16,129 bases of DNA, from NCBI GenBank assembly GCA_902475375.1, contig CABRZC010000043.1, positions 1-16,129 of the forward strand, written 5' to 3'. This DNA comes from an uncultured Collinsella sp. (GTDB taxonomy: Bacteria > Actinomycetota > Coriobacteriia > Coriobacteriales > Coriobacteriaceae). Under the pieces are notes generated by a model. That model was not told where the DNA came from. It saw nothing but the letters and a program-made list of their open reading frames with translations, and did no database searches. A program made the translations under genes and the position numbers. This document shows, one piece after another, positions 6,730 to 14,607 of the stretch (positions within the stretch are counted from its first letter, which is position 1; every line of letters begins with the position of its first letter).

Positions 6730-8337
6730 ATGGCAGGCAAGCCGCAAACACTAGCTACGACCTCGGCATTCGAGATCTTGGGCCCCGTCATGGTCGGCCC
6801 CAGCTCGTCACATACCGCCGGCGCCCTGCGGTGCGCCCAGGTAGCAGCCAGCCTGCTGGAAGGCCGCATCACCAAGGTCACCTTTGGCCTGTGGAACTCC
6901 TTCGCGCACACCTACCGCGGCCACGGCACCGACCGCGCGCTCGTCGCGGGTATCTTGGGCCTCGATACCGACGACGAGAACATCAAGCAGGCCTTTGACC
7001 TCGCACGCGAGCAGGGCCTCGACTATCACTTTGAAATTAAGGGCGACGACGCCTCCATCCACCCCAACACCGTCGACATCGACATGGTCGACGACACGGG
7101 CGCCACGGCACAGGTCCGCGGCGAGAGCCTTGGCGGCGGCAAGATGCGCATCAGCCGCATCAACGGCGTCGGCGTCGATATCTCGGGCATGTATTCCACG
7201 CTGTTCGTGGCGCACCAGGACGTTCCCGGCGTGCTCGCAGCGCTCACAAACCTGCTTGCCTACGCACACGTCAACATCGCCTTCTGCCGCACCTACCGCA
7301 CCGAGGTGGGCGGCCAGGCCTATTCCGTCTTTGAGACCGACGGCGCTCCCGACGACACCGTCGTCCCCATGCTGCGCAAGCTCGACAATGTCGATTACGC
7401 CACGTTTATCGAGCTCCCGGGCTCGGCCTCGTCGCTCTCCCCCGGCGTCTCGGCCAAGGAGATCTTCGACGACGGCGAGCAGATGCTCGATGCGTGCGCC
7501 GAACTCGGTTTGAATATCGGCGCCGTCATGGCCGTGCGTGAGGCGCGTCTTACCGGCGAAGCCCATGCTATCGCAGCCATGCGCCGCGTGCTCGATGTCA
7601 TGCGCGAGGAGACCACGGCCCCTATCGCCAATCCGCAGCGATCGCTCGGCGGTCTTATCGGCGGCGAGGCCAAACTCGTCGACGCCACCTGCCACAACGA
7701 TTTGAGCACAAGCCTGATGGGCCCCGTTCAGACCGATGCCGTGGCCCGCGCGATGGCCGTGCTCGAGCGCTCCGCTACCATGGGCGTGATCGTCGCCGCC
7801 CCCACGGCAGGCTCCGCGGGCGTCGTCCCCGGCTGCGTGCTGGCGCTCGCCGATCACCTGCAACTCGACGACGAACAGGTCATGAATGCCCTCTACTGCG
7901 CCGCCGCCATCGGCCTCAACCTCACCACGAGTGCCTGCGTCGCCGGTGCCGAGGGCGGATGCCAGGCCGAGGTTGGAAGCGCTGCCGCCATGGCCGCCGC
8001 CGCGCTGGTCCAGATGATGGGCGGCACGCCCGAGCAGGCGCTCGACGCCAGCTCCATCGCGCTGAGCAACCTGTTGGGCCTCGTTTGCGACCCTGTGGGC
8101 GGCCTTGTCGAGGTGCCCTGCCAAAACCGCAACGCCATCGGCGTGGCCGCGGCCTTTAGCTCGGCGCAACTCGCCCTCGCCGGCATCAAGAGCCTGGTGC
8201 CGTTTGACCAGATGGCGCACGTGATGCTCTCAGTGGGCCACGCCCTGCCTGCCACGTTACGCGAGACAGCCAAGGGCGGCATCGCGCAGGCTCCGGCGGC
8301 ACTCTCGGCGTGCGCAAAATGCGGAATATGCGGATAG
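6730..8337 (+). CDS. sdaA: L-serine dehydratase, iron-sulfur type, single chain with ACT domain
   Basis: Deaminates L-serine to pyruvate and ammonia using a [4Fe-4S] cluster. The 535-residue product joins a beta part to an alpha part. The N-terminal part carries GPSSSHTAGALR (23-34). An ACT-like domain follows at about 156-230 (HQDVPGVLAALTNLLAY region). The catalytic part carries GGLIGGEAKLVDA, AAPTAGSAG and AGAEGGCQAEVG. Cys411, Cys453 and Cys464 have the same 42 and 11 residue spacing as the cluster ligands I recall for the Legionella enzyme (343, 385, 396). The C-terminus CAKCGICG places cysteines at 528, 531 and 534 near the end, as expected for the tail-in-active-site mechanism. The start at 6730 follows AAGGAG by 5 bases. 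The gene appears monocistronic. Confidence 0.96.
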   Translation: MAGKPQTLATTSAFEILGPVMVGPSSSHTAGALRCAQVAASLLEGRITKVTFGLWNSFAHTYRGHGTDRALVAGILGLDTDDENIKQAFDLAREQGLDYHFEIKGDDASIHPNTVDIDMVDDTGATAQVRGESLGGGKMRISRINGVGVDISGMYSTLFVAHQDVPGVLAALTNLLAYAHVNIAFCRTYRTEVGGQAYSVFETDGAPDDTVVPMLRKLDNVDYATFIELPGSASSLSPGVSAKEIFDDGEQMLDACAELGLNIGAVMAVREARLTGEAHAIAAMRRVLDVMREETTAPIANPQRSLGGLIGGEAKLVDATCHNDLSTSLMGPVQTDAVARAMAVLERSATMGVIVAAPTAGSAGVVPGCVLALADHLQLDDEQVMNALYCAAAIGLNLTTSACVAGAEGGCQAEVGSAAAMAAAALVQMMGGTPEQALDASSIALSNLLGLVCDPVGGLVEVPCQNRNAIGVAAAFSSAQLALAGIKSLVPFDQMAHVMLSVGHALPATLRETAKGGIAQAPAALSACAKCGICG

Positions 8338-8349
8338 CGAGCAAAAGCG

Positions 8350-8383
8350 AACGATAGGTGGGACATATGTCCCACCTATCGTT
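8350..8383. repeat. Perfect 34-bp palindrome
   Basis: Bases 8350-8383 equal their own reverse complement, centred between 8366 and 8367, with the core gtgggacatatgtcccac. It begins 12 bases past the sdaA stop codon. There is no T-tract after it (tatcgccac), so it is a poor intrinsic terminator by itself, although cruciform or RNA hairpin formation is possible. Its GGGACA/TGTCCC core resembles the repeat at 4952-5030, which suggests a dispersed repeat. Confidence 0.85.
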
Positions 8384-8424
8384 TATCGCCACTGTTTTCA
8401 TAACACAAGCAACTGCGTAATCGC

Positions 8425-8430
8425 TATAAT
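8425..8430 (+). promoter_or_regulatory. Candidate promoter -10 for the L,D-transpeptidase gene
   Basis: TATAAT, a perfect -10 hexamer, 57 bases before the start codon at 8488. No good -35 match is found 16-18 bases upstream. The sequence 8384-8487 holds nothing else I can name. Confidence 0.5.
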
Positions 8431-8487
8431 TCAAGCCCAGTTAAAACACGATGAGCCTCAAGGCGAAACTCGAAGGAAATATACACG

Positions 8488-10242
8488 ATGTCGCAAATCG
8501 ACCGCAGCCAACTGATTCCCAATCCGCAACAGCCCAGCAGGCAGCCCGGAGGAATCCAATCGCCGCGTCCCATCGCGCCAGCCCATGGCCAACAGCACGG
8601 CGCGGCAAACACCTCCCCACGCCCCAATCAGGGCCAGCATCAGCAGCGTCAGCAATATCAGCAGCACCAGCAGCGTTCCGCACGTGGCGCCGGTCACAAC
8701 CAGGGCCCTTCGCACACTCGAGTTTCCAACAACCGCGGCCCCGCCGACAATCGCTCCGCAAAGGGCAATAAGACAGGCGGCAAGACGGCGCTCTTCGTCG
8801 TCCTCGGCCTTGTCGCTATCGTCTATATCGTGGGCGTCGTAGCGTTTTCGCAGATTGCCTACCCCAACACCACCATCGCTGGCGTCGATATCTCGTTTTC
8901 CAACGCCTCTTCCGCCGCCACCAAGGTCAACTCGGCCTGGAAGCACTACAAGCTCACCGTGTCGGGTGACAACTTTAGCTGGACCTATCAGCCTGAATCC
9001 GACGAGCCAATCGTCGACGGCGAGGAGGCTGCCCACGAGATTATCGGCAGCAACGAGCCGCTGCTGTGGCCCTCGCGCCTGATTGCCTCGCTCAGTGGCA
9101 AGAACGTTAGCGCGACCAAACACGGTACCATCGACCTGGAACAGGACGTCGACCTGTCCATGCTCTCGGACGCCTTTGATCAAAAGCAGTTCGAAGAGGA
9201 TCTGGGTGCCGCCATCGACGCATTCAACGAAGGCCGCTCGGGCACCTTTGAGGCATCGAGCTCCTACGACGAGAAGGCAGGCAAGTTCACGATCGAGAAG
9301 GCCCGCTCCAACGAAAAGCTCAACCGCGAGCATGTCATTAAGTATGCGGAGATCGAGCTCGCGTCGCTGGCCGAGACCGTCGATCTTACGAAGCTCGGCA
9401 ACGATGCCTACGAGCCGCTCAACGGCACGCTCACCAACGACCAGATCCAGGCCGCATGCGACGCCGCCAACAACTTCCTGGGCGTTAACGTGACCCTTAA
9501 GCTCAACGGCAACGATGCCGGCAAGGTCGACGGCAGCTCGGTGCTGCAGTGGATCAGCTTTGCCGACCCTGCAAACCCCACACTCGACACCTCCCAGATC
9601 AGCAACTGGGCAGCAGACCTCGCCAATGGCTTTAACACCGTGGGCTCCACTCGTTGGTGGACGCGCGCCGATGGCAAGCAATGTGCCGTCGAAGGCGGTG
9701 ACTTTGGTTGGTCTATCGATAGCAGCACGCTTGCAAAGCAGGTCGAGGATGCTATTAACAACAAGCAGACCGGCGAGATTGAGATCAATTACTCCCAGAA
9801 GGCCGACACCTTTACCGCCAAGGGCGAGCCCGATTGGAAGGCGTATATCGACGTCGACCTGTCCGAGCAGCACGCGCGCTACTATGACGAGAGCGGCAAT
9901 ATCGTTTGGGAGGCCAACTTTATTTCCGGCAAACCGGGTGAAGACGCCACCCCCGAGGGCGTGTGGCAGATCAACAGCAACGACGGCGCCACCAAGCTTA
10001 TCGGCGCCAAGGACCCCAAGACCGGTAAGCCCAAATACGAGAGCCCGGTGAGCTATTGGATGCCGTTTGAGGGCAACATGGTTGGCTTCCACGACGCCAC
10101 CTGGCAAAACGATTCGAGTTTCGATAGTGCCGAATCGTACAAGTGGTGCGGTAGCCACGGCTGCATCAATCTGCGCCTGGCCGATGCCAAGGCACTGCAC
10201 GATTGCATCAAAGTCGGTCTGTGCGTGGTCGTGCACTCATAG
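8488..10242 (+). CDS. Membrane-anchored L,D-transpeptidase (YkuD domain)
   Basis: Probably forms 3-3 peptidoglycan cross-links or attaches groups to the wall outside the membrane. The 584-residue product has a cytoplasmic tail rich in Gln, Pro, His, Arg and Asn (1-99), one membrane segment (101-120) and a long extracellular part. This part contains about 300 residues resembling repeated PG_binding_4-type domains, starting at YPNTTIAGVDIS. A C-terminal YkuD domain spans about 453-584. The catalytic pattern is complete: GFHD with His535 and SHGCINLR with His557 and nucleophile Cys559. AAGGA lies 11 bases before the start, a rather long spacing. The MacAB-like genes follow 128 bases later, but shared transcription is not shown. 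Confidence 0.93.
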   Translation: MSQIDRSQLIPNPQQPSRQPGGIQSPRPIAPAHGQQHGAANTSPRPNQGQHQQRQQYQQHQQRSARGAGHNQGPSHTRVSNNRGPADNRSAKGNKTGGKTALFVVLGLVAIVYIVGVVAFSQIAYPNTTIAGVDISFSNASSAATKVNSAWKHYKLTVSGDNFSWTYQPESDEPIVDGEEAAHEIIGSNEPLLWPSRLIASLSGKNVSATKHGTIDLEQDVDLSMLSDAFDQKQFEEDLGAAIDAFNEGRSGTFEASSSYDEKAGKFTIEKARSNEKLNREHVIKYAEIELASLAETVDLTKLGNDAYEPLNGTLTNDQIQAACDAANNFLGVNVTLKLNGNDAGKVDGSSVLQWISFADPANPTLDTSQISNWAADLANGFNTVGSTRWWTRADGKQCAVEGGDFGWSIDSSTLAKQVEDAINNKQTGEIEINYSQKADTFTAKGEPDWKAYIDVDLSEQHARYYDESGNIVWEANFISGKPGEDATPEGVWQINSNDGATKLIGAKDPKTGKPKYESPVSYWMPFEGNMVGFHDATWQNDSSFDSAESYKWCGSHGCINLRLADAKALHDCIKVGLCVVVHS

Positions 10243-10306
10243 CGCATCACACGCGACACAATATAGTCCAGCGCCGCCTACCTTTCATTGCTGAAAGAAA
10301 CGCGCC

Positions 10307-10336
10307 TATGCGCCCGCTCCAACCGGTGGGCGCATA
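10307..10336 (+). other. Hairpin upstream of the export operon
   Basis: tatgcgccc (10307-10315) pairs perfectly with gggcgcata (10328-10336) around a 12-base loop. No T-tract follows, so it is not a clear terminator. It lies 34 bases before the membrane fusion protein start and could be an operator or a leader structure. A smaller hairpin, ctttca/tgaaag, lies at 10282-10297. Confidence 0.5.
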
Positions 10337-10370
10337 TACTTATCGCGGTATGTTCTATAAAGGAGACGCT

Positions 10371-11783
10371 ATGTCGAATGTCCCCACCATCACCCCGGGC
10401 CCCAACGATACCGGGCGCGTGCCGGAAGGCGCAACCCAAACGCTGCCGCTTATCACAAGCGCTCCCACGGCACGTCAACACAACAACGAGCAAGGCGGCG
10501 CCGGGATATCCGACGATGAGGCCTACGCCGAGCTCAAGGCGAAGCGTGCCGAGCGTCGGCGCAAAAAGCTCATCCGACGCGGCATCGCTGCCGGCATCGT
10601 GGGCGGCATGATTCTGATAGCCATTATTGTGAGCGTTGTCCTCACCTCGCAGCCGCAATCTGCAGGTGGACCTGTTACCGACATGGTCATGGAAGGCACC
10701 TTTACCACGACCGTCGAGGCAAAAGGACAGCTCAAGCCTATTTCGGCCTCAGTCGTCTCCCCTTCTGTCGACGGTACGGTAGCATCGATCAACGTGCAGG
10801 CCGGTCAGAGCGTCAACGAGGGCGACGTGCTCATGACGATCAAAAACGACGAGCTCGATAACGCCGTTGCCGAGGCACAGCGTGCGGTCGCGGCCGCCCA
10901 GGAAGACCTGAAAAACGCCCAGGCGGCGTTCGCCGCCGCACAGGCAGCAGCGACATCGGATGCCGATGGAGCAACCGCCTCGACGGATGTAACCGCCAAC
11001 GTCAGCGCCGTCACGAGCGCCCAGCGCAATCTCGCCTCGGCCCAGGCAACCCTGGACCAGGCAAACGCCAAGGCGGCCGAACGCACCGTAAAGGCCCCCA
11101 GCTCGGGTAGCATCGTTGAGCTCAACGCCAAAGTGGGCGCTACGGTGACCGGAGGCATGGTCATGGGCGAAGGCGACACGAGCGGCGGCAAGCAGTGCAT
11201 GCAGATAGCCGACCTCTCCAAGATGAAGGTGACGGTTCAGGTGGGCGAAAAGGACATCGCCAAGATCGCCGTGGGCCAGAGCGCCAACGTTACCTATCCC
11301 GCGTTTCCCGATATCGTGAGCCAGGGCACCGTCACGGCTATCGCATCGGTGGCAAACTCTGACGCCGCCAACGGTGGTGGCGGAAGCGTGACCTTTAACG
11401 TGGACATCCTCATCGAGGCACCCGATAGCCGCCTTAAGCCCGGTATGACTGCCGAGGTCTCGGTGGTGACCGAGCAGCTTGACGACGTGGTCATGGTGCC
11501 CACTATGGCGCTGATGACCGAGGACGGCGAACACTATTACGTCAACGTGGCAACCGATAACGAAGGCAAGGAAACGCGCCGCGTGAAGGTGACCGTCGTG
11601 ACGCAAAACGACAACGACGCCGTGGTCGGCAAGACACAGGTTAAGCGCGACGACCAGGGCAACGAGATCAACCCCGACGTGCCGGTTACCAAGCTGCGCG
11701 ATGGAGACACCATCGTGGTGGATACCGACGCGGGCATAACGGCAGACGGCGGCGACAGTATGCCTGCCGATGAGGGCATGTAA
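10371..11783 (+). CDS. Membrane fusion (HlyD/MacA-like) subunit of an ABC exporter
   Basis: Periplasmic-adaptor-type protein; in a single-membrane cell it would extend outward from the permease. The 470-residue product has an acid/Lys-rich cytoplasmic N-terminus, a membrane segment (about 71-92), a lipoyl-like half (126-158) and an alanine-rich coiled-coil hairpin (161-238). The second lipoyl half begins VKAPSSGSIVE (240-250), followed by beta-barrel domains and an acidic tail. This is the YknX/MacA order. The start at 10371 follows AAAGGAG at about 5 bases; the longer open frame to 10203 overlaps the previous gene and is not used. Its TAA overlaps the next ATG by one base (TAATG), so translation is probably coupled. 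The substrate is unknown. Confidence 0.92.
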   Translation: MSNVPTITPGPNDTGRVPEGATQTLPLITSAPTARQHNNEQGGAGISDDEAYAELKAKRAERRRKKLIRRGIAAGIVGGMILIAIIVSVVLTSQPQSAGGPVTDMVMEGTFTTTVEAKGQLKPISASVVSPSVDGTVASINVQAGQSVNEGDVLMTIKNDELDNAVAEAQRAVAAAQEDLKNAQAAFAAAQAAATSDADGATASTDVTANVSAVTSAQRNLASAQATLDQANAKAAERTVKAPSSGSIVELNAKVGATVTGGMVMGEGDTSGGKQCMQIADLSKMKVTVQVGEKDIAKIAVGQSANVTYPAFPDIVSQGTVTAIASVANSDAANGGGGSVTFNVDILIEAPDSRLKPGMTAEVSVVTEQLDDVVMVPTMALMTEDGEHYYVNVATDNEGKETRRVKVTVVTQNDNDAVVGKTQVKRDDQGNEINPDVPVTKLRDGDTIVVDTDAGITADGGDSMPADEGM

Positions 11784-12556
11784 TGCGCCCCGTCATCGAC
11801 ATCCGCAACGTGCACCGCATCTTTGAGAGCGAAGCCGGTTGCGCCCACATCCTGCACAACGTGAGCCTGGCGGTAGACCCCGGTGAGTTCGTCGCCATCA
11901 CCGGTCCCTCGGGCTCAGGCAAGTCGACGCTCATGAACATCCTGGGCTGCCTGGACAAACCGACGGCGGGCGACTATTACCTGCAAGGGCTCAACGTGGC
12001 CGAACTCGACGATGATGAGCTCACCGAGGTGCGTGCGCTGAGCATCGGCTTTGTCTTTCAGAGTTTCAACCTGCTGCCGCGTCTGTCGGTTATCGAAAAC
12101 GTCATGCTGCCGCTGTCCTACACCAATGTGCCGCGCAACCAGCGCGAGATGCGCGCCGTGCACGCGCTGCAAGCCGTCACGCTACCGGTCGACCATTGGG
12201 ACCACCGCATATCAGAACTCTCGGGTGGACAAATGCAGCGCGTCGCCATCGCGCGCGCACTCGTCAACGATCCGCCCATCATCTTGGCCGACGAGCCCAC
12301 GGGAAACCTGGACTCGGCAACCGGTGCACTCGTCATGGAAACCTTCCACAAGCTCCAGGAGCGCGGCAAGACCATCGTGCTCATCACGCACGACCCGGGC
12401 ATTGCCGCCGAGGCCGACCGAGCCGTGACCATCCGCGACGGGCGAATCCATGACGGCGCATATATCGCGCATGCAGCGAACAATCTACGTTGCGCCGTCA
12501 ACGAGCTACCCGCGATTTGTGCACTTTCTACACCGCCGAAAGGAGCAGAGGCATGA
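11783..12556 (+). CDS. ABC transporter ATP-binding protein (MacB/LolD type)
   Basis: Cytoplasmic ATPase driving the exporter. All motifs are intact in 257 residues: Walker A GPSGSGKST (41-49), Q-loop FQSFNLLPR with Gln93, signature LSGGQMQR (146-153), Walker B IILADE with Glu171, and the H-loop His203. The TGNLD after Walker B is typical of the MacB/LolD/FtsE group. A short C-terminal extension of about 30 residues past the ATPase core is not recognised. It overlaps the upstream gene by 1 base and the downstream permease by 4 bases (ATGA), so the three are almost surely one operon. Confidence 0.96.
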   Translation: MRPVIDIRNVHRIFESEAGCAHILHNVSLAVDPGEFVAITGPSGSGKSTLMNILGCLDKPTAGDYYLQGLNVAELDDDELTEVRALSIGFVFQSFNLLPRLSVIENVMLPLSYTNVPRNQREMRAVHALQAVTLPVDHWDHRISELSGGQMQRVAIARALVNDPPIILADEPTGNLDSATGALVMETFHKLQERGKTIVLITHDPGIAAEADRAVTIRDGRIHDGAYIAHAANNLRCAVNELPAICALSTPPKGAEA

Positions 12557-13767
12557 GCACCCGCGATCTTATCCAAGAAGCCCTGCACTCGCTCGAGGCC
12601 AACAAGGGTCGTAGTCTGCTCACCATCCTAGGTATCGTCATTGGCATCGCCTCGGTCATAGCCATGACCTCGCTCATCGGCGGCATCCAAAACAGCTTGG
12701 TCAACAGCTTGGGCCTCAACGCAGCCCGCATGGTGCAGATCTACTCGTCCCAAGAGCTCACCGATTCGGACGTCGAGAAGCTACGAAAAATGGTGCCGCA
12801 AATTGAGCAGATCGGCATCGTCGACAGCGCCTATTCAGAGTACAAAGTTGGAGATAAAAGCTATACCGTCATGGCCCAGGGTGTCGATAGCGACATGCTC
12901 GACGCCGTGGGCGCCAGCAAGATCGTCGCCGGTCGCACCTATAGCGACATCGAGTCCAAATCCGGCGCGCGCGTGGCGCTCATCGGCCGCGGCGGCGCCG
13001 ATCAACTGTACGGCAACGAACAGGACGCGATTGGCAAGACCATCAAGGTTTCAAGCGGAGACGTGCAGATCATTGGCGTCATCGACGGCGGCAACGACTC
13101 CATGGGCTCACTGAGCCTGTACATGCCCCGAGCAACGATCGCCGAGCTCTACGGCGACGACAATCCGTCGTTTCCCAGCGTGACGGCACTCGCCGCCGAG
13201 GGCACCGATATGGACAAGCTCTGCAAGACGATCGAATCCAAGGTACGCAGCATGAAGGGTATCTCGGAGGACGACGAGTATGAAAGCGTGTCGGCAAGCT
13301 CCATGAAGAGCGCTATCGATGCCCTCAACTCCTTTATGGGCGCCTTCTCGCTCATCATGGGCGCTGTTGCGGGCATCTCACTTTTAGTGGGCGGCATCGG
13401 CATCATGAACATGATGCTAACCAACGTGACTGAGCGCATTCGCGAAATTGGTATTCGCCGCGCTCTGGGCGCAAGCCGACGTGATATCACCGCCCAGTTT
13501 TTGGCCGAATCCTCGGCGCTGTGCATCACCGGCGGCATTCTAGGTGTCGTGATTGGCTATCTGCTGGCCTGGGGACTCACGTTCTTTGCCGCCAACTCGG
13601 GCATTATGAGCGAGTTTGGAGCCACTGGGACGATTACGCCGAGCTTCTCCATTACGACCGTGTTGATCGCGTTTGCCGTATCGGTTGGCATCGGCGTAAT
13701 CTTTGGCTTCTACCCCGCTCGCCGCGCCGCAAAGCTCGATCCAGTCGAGTGCCTGCGCTATCAGTAA
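12553..13767 (+). CDS. ABC transporter permease (MacB/FtsX family)
   Basis: Membrane subunit of the same exporter. The 404-residue product has one membrane helix near residues 20-44 and an extracellular MacB core-type domain (about 45-255). Three more helices lie at about 262-285, 320-345 and 366-388, the FtsX layout. The TERIREIGIRRALGA segment (293-307) after helix 2 is the family coupling motif. The start at 12553 follows AAAGGAG at about 7 bases. It matches the YknZ/MacB kind used for peptide or drug export in Gram-positive bacteria. No substrate gene is adjacent. Confidence 0.95.
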   Translation: MSTRDLIQEALHSLEANKGRSLLTILGIVIGIASVIAMTSLIGGIQNSLVNSLGLNAARMVQIYSSQELTDSDVEKLRKMVPQIEQIGIVDSAYSEYKVGDKSYTVMAQGVDSDMLDAVGASKIVAGRTYSDIESKSGARVALIGRGGADQLYGNEQDAIGKTIKVSSGDVQIIGVIDGGNDSMGSLSLYMPRATIAELYGDDNPSFPSVTALAAEGTDMDKLCKTIESKVRSMKGISEDDEYESVSASSMKSAIDALNSFMGAFSLIMGAVAGISLLVGGIGIMNMMLTNVTERIREIGIRRALGASRRDITAQFLAESSALCITGGILGVVIGYLLAWGLTFFAANSGIMSEFGATGTITPSFSITTVLIAFAVSVGIGVIFGFYPARRAAKLDPVECLRYQ

Positions 13768-13768
13768 G

Positions 13769-13841
13769 CCGTGACCTTACGCGCGCAACAATTTGGGCCC
13801 GGACCTGCGTTACTTCGCAAGGTCACGGGCCCAAATTGTTG
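13769..13841. repeat. Interleaved inverted repeats between convergent genes
   Basis: A perfect 16-bp inverted repeat has arms 13786-13801 (caacaatttgggcccg) and 13826-13841. The inner loop (13802-13825) folds on itself: gacctgcg pairs with cgcaaggtc with one bulge, extending the stem. A third copy, ccgtgaccttacg (13769-13781), can pair with cgcaaggtcacgg (13816-13828), competing with the inner stem and overlapping the right arm by 3 bases. It lies between the exporter permease and the TetR gene. There is no T-tract on either side, so it may work as a bidirectional terminator only weakly; a dispersed repeat is as likely. Confidence 0.75.
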
Positions 13842-13859
13842 CCAGTGATGCAGGCTAAG

Positions 13860-14471
13860 CTATCCGAGCTTAGATTCCAAACTCGACAGGCCATTAAGAG
13901 TCAGATCGTTGGCGACCGCCGAGACGCGCTCAATGGGAACCGAGCCGTCCGACAACGCCCACGTACGATAGATGCCGATAATGCCGGACAGCAAAAACGC
14001 CAGGTAGAAATCGAACATCTCGTCCTTTAGACCCTGGGGCAGCAGATCGCGCTCGGCGATCTCGTGCTCGAGCGGCACGCGCAGGCGAGCCATAAAGTCA
14101 TCGAGCGGAATGTTTTCGATCAACTGGCGATTGAGCACCAGGTTGTTGCACAGAGCCTCGTTAACGGTCTTGAAAAAGGACGCCGCAGCGCCAAGTGCGC
14201 GCTCGTTGGTGTCGCCACCCATGGAGGAAAGCGTCTTTTCGACCGAATCGACGATCATCTCGACCACATCGACGGCAATGGCATCGAGCAAACCGTCGAC
14301 CGTGCCAAAGTGCACGTAGAAGGTCTTACGGTCGACGTTTGCCTCGCGTGCGATGGCGCTAACCGTAATATTGGCCAGGGGCTTTTCCATGAGCAGTCGC
14401 TCAAACGCCGAAAGAATCGCATTGCGGCTGCGGACGATGCGACGGTCAAGGCGCGGTTTAGTGGTAGCCAT
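13860..14471 (-). CDS. TetR/AcrR family transcriptional regulator
   Basis: Likely ligand-responsive repressor. The 203-residue product has an N-terminal helix-turn-helix: ITVSAIAREANVDRKTFYVHF (residues 35-55 region) and a C-terminal helical ligand domain with a hydrophobic FYLAFLLSGIIGIY segment. The start at 14471 follows AAGGGGA at about 7 bases. It is convergent with the MacAB-like operon, so a role as its regulator is plausible from neighbourhood only. It lies 137 bases after the LPG-like gene; a candidate operator sits in that gap. The effector is unknown. Confidence 0.93.
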   Translation of the reverse strand: MATTKPRLDRRIVRSRNAILSAFERLLMEKPLANITVSAIAREANVDRKTFYVHFGTVDGLLDAIAVDVVEMIVDSVEKTLSSMGGDTNERALGAAASFFKTVNEALCNNLVLNRQLIENIPLDDFMARLRVPLEHEIAERDLLPQGLKDEMFDFYLAFLLSGIIGIYRTWALSDGSVPIERVSAVANDLTLNGLSSLESKLG

Positions 14472-14524
14472 AGACGTGTCCCCTTCATGTCAACTGCCCA
14501 CCAGTAAGTCCTCTACATGTGGGA

Positions 14525-14548
14525 GATAATCAACGTAAGAGGATTATC
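14525..14548. promoter_or_regulatory. Candidate operator for the TetR regulator
   Basis: gataatc (14525-14531) and gattatc (14542-14548) form a 7-bp inverted repeat with a 10-base spacer. Longer imperfect repeats (cctctaca, cctacatc) flank it. It lies 54 to 77 bases before the TetR start, the usual place for autoregulation. No clear -35/-10 pair was identified, and no copy of the motif was seen before the export operon. Confidence 0.35.
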
Positions 14549-14607
14549 CTACATCTCACATCGCAATGACGAGCGTCATCAAGAACGCACGACTCGCCGA
14601 CCGGGCC

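Noticed and set aside
10203..10370. Upstream extension of the membrane fusion protein
   Set aside because: It would overlap the end of the L,D-transpeptidase gene, whereas the ATG at 10371 has a strong AAAGGAG site and a normal N-terminus.
12490..12552. Upstream extension of the permease
   Set aside because: It overlaps the ATPase gene by over 60 bases without a ribosome site. The ATG at 12553 has AAAGGAG and gives the standard ATGA overlap.
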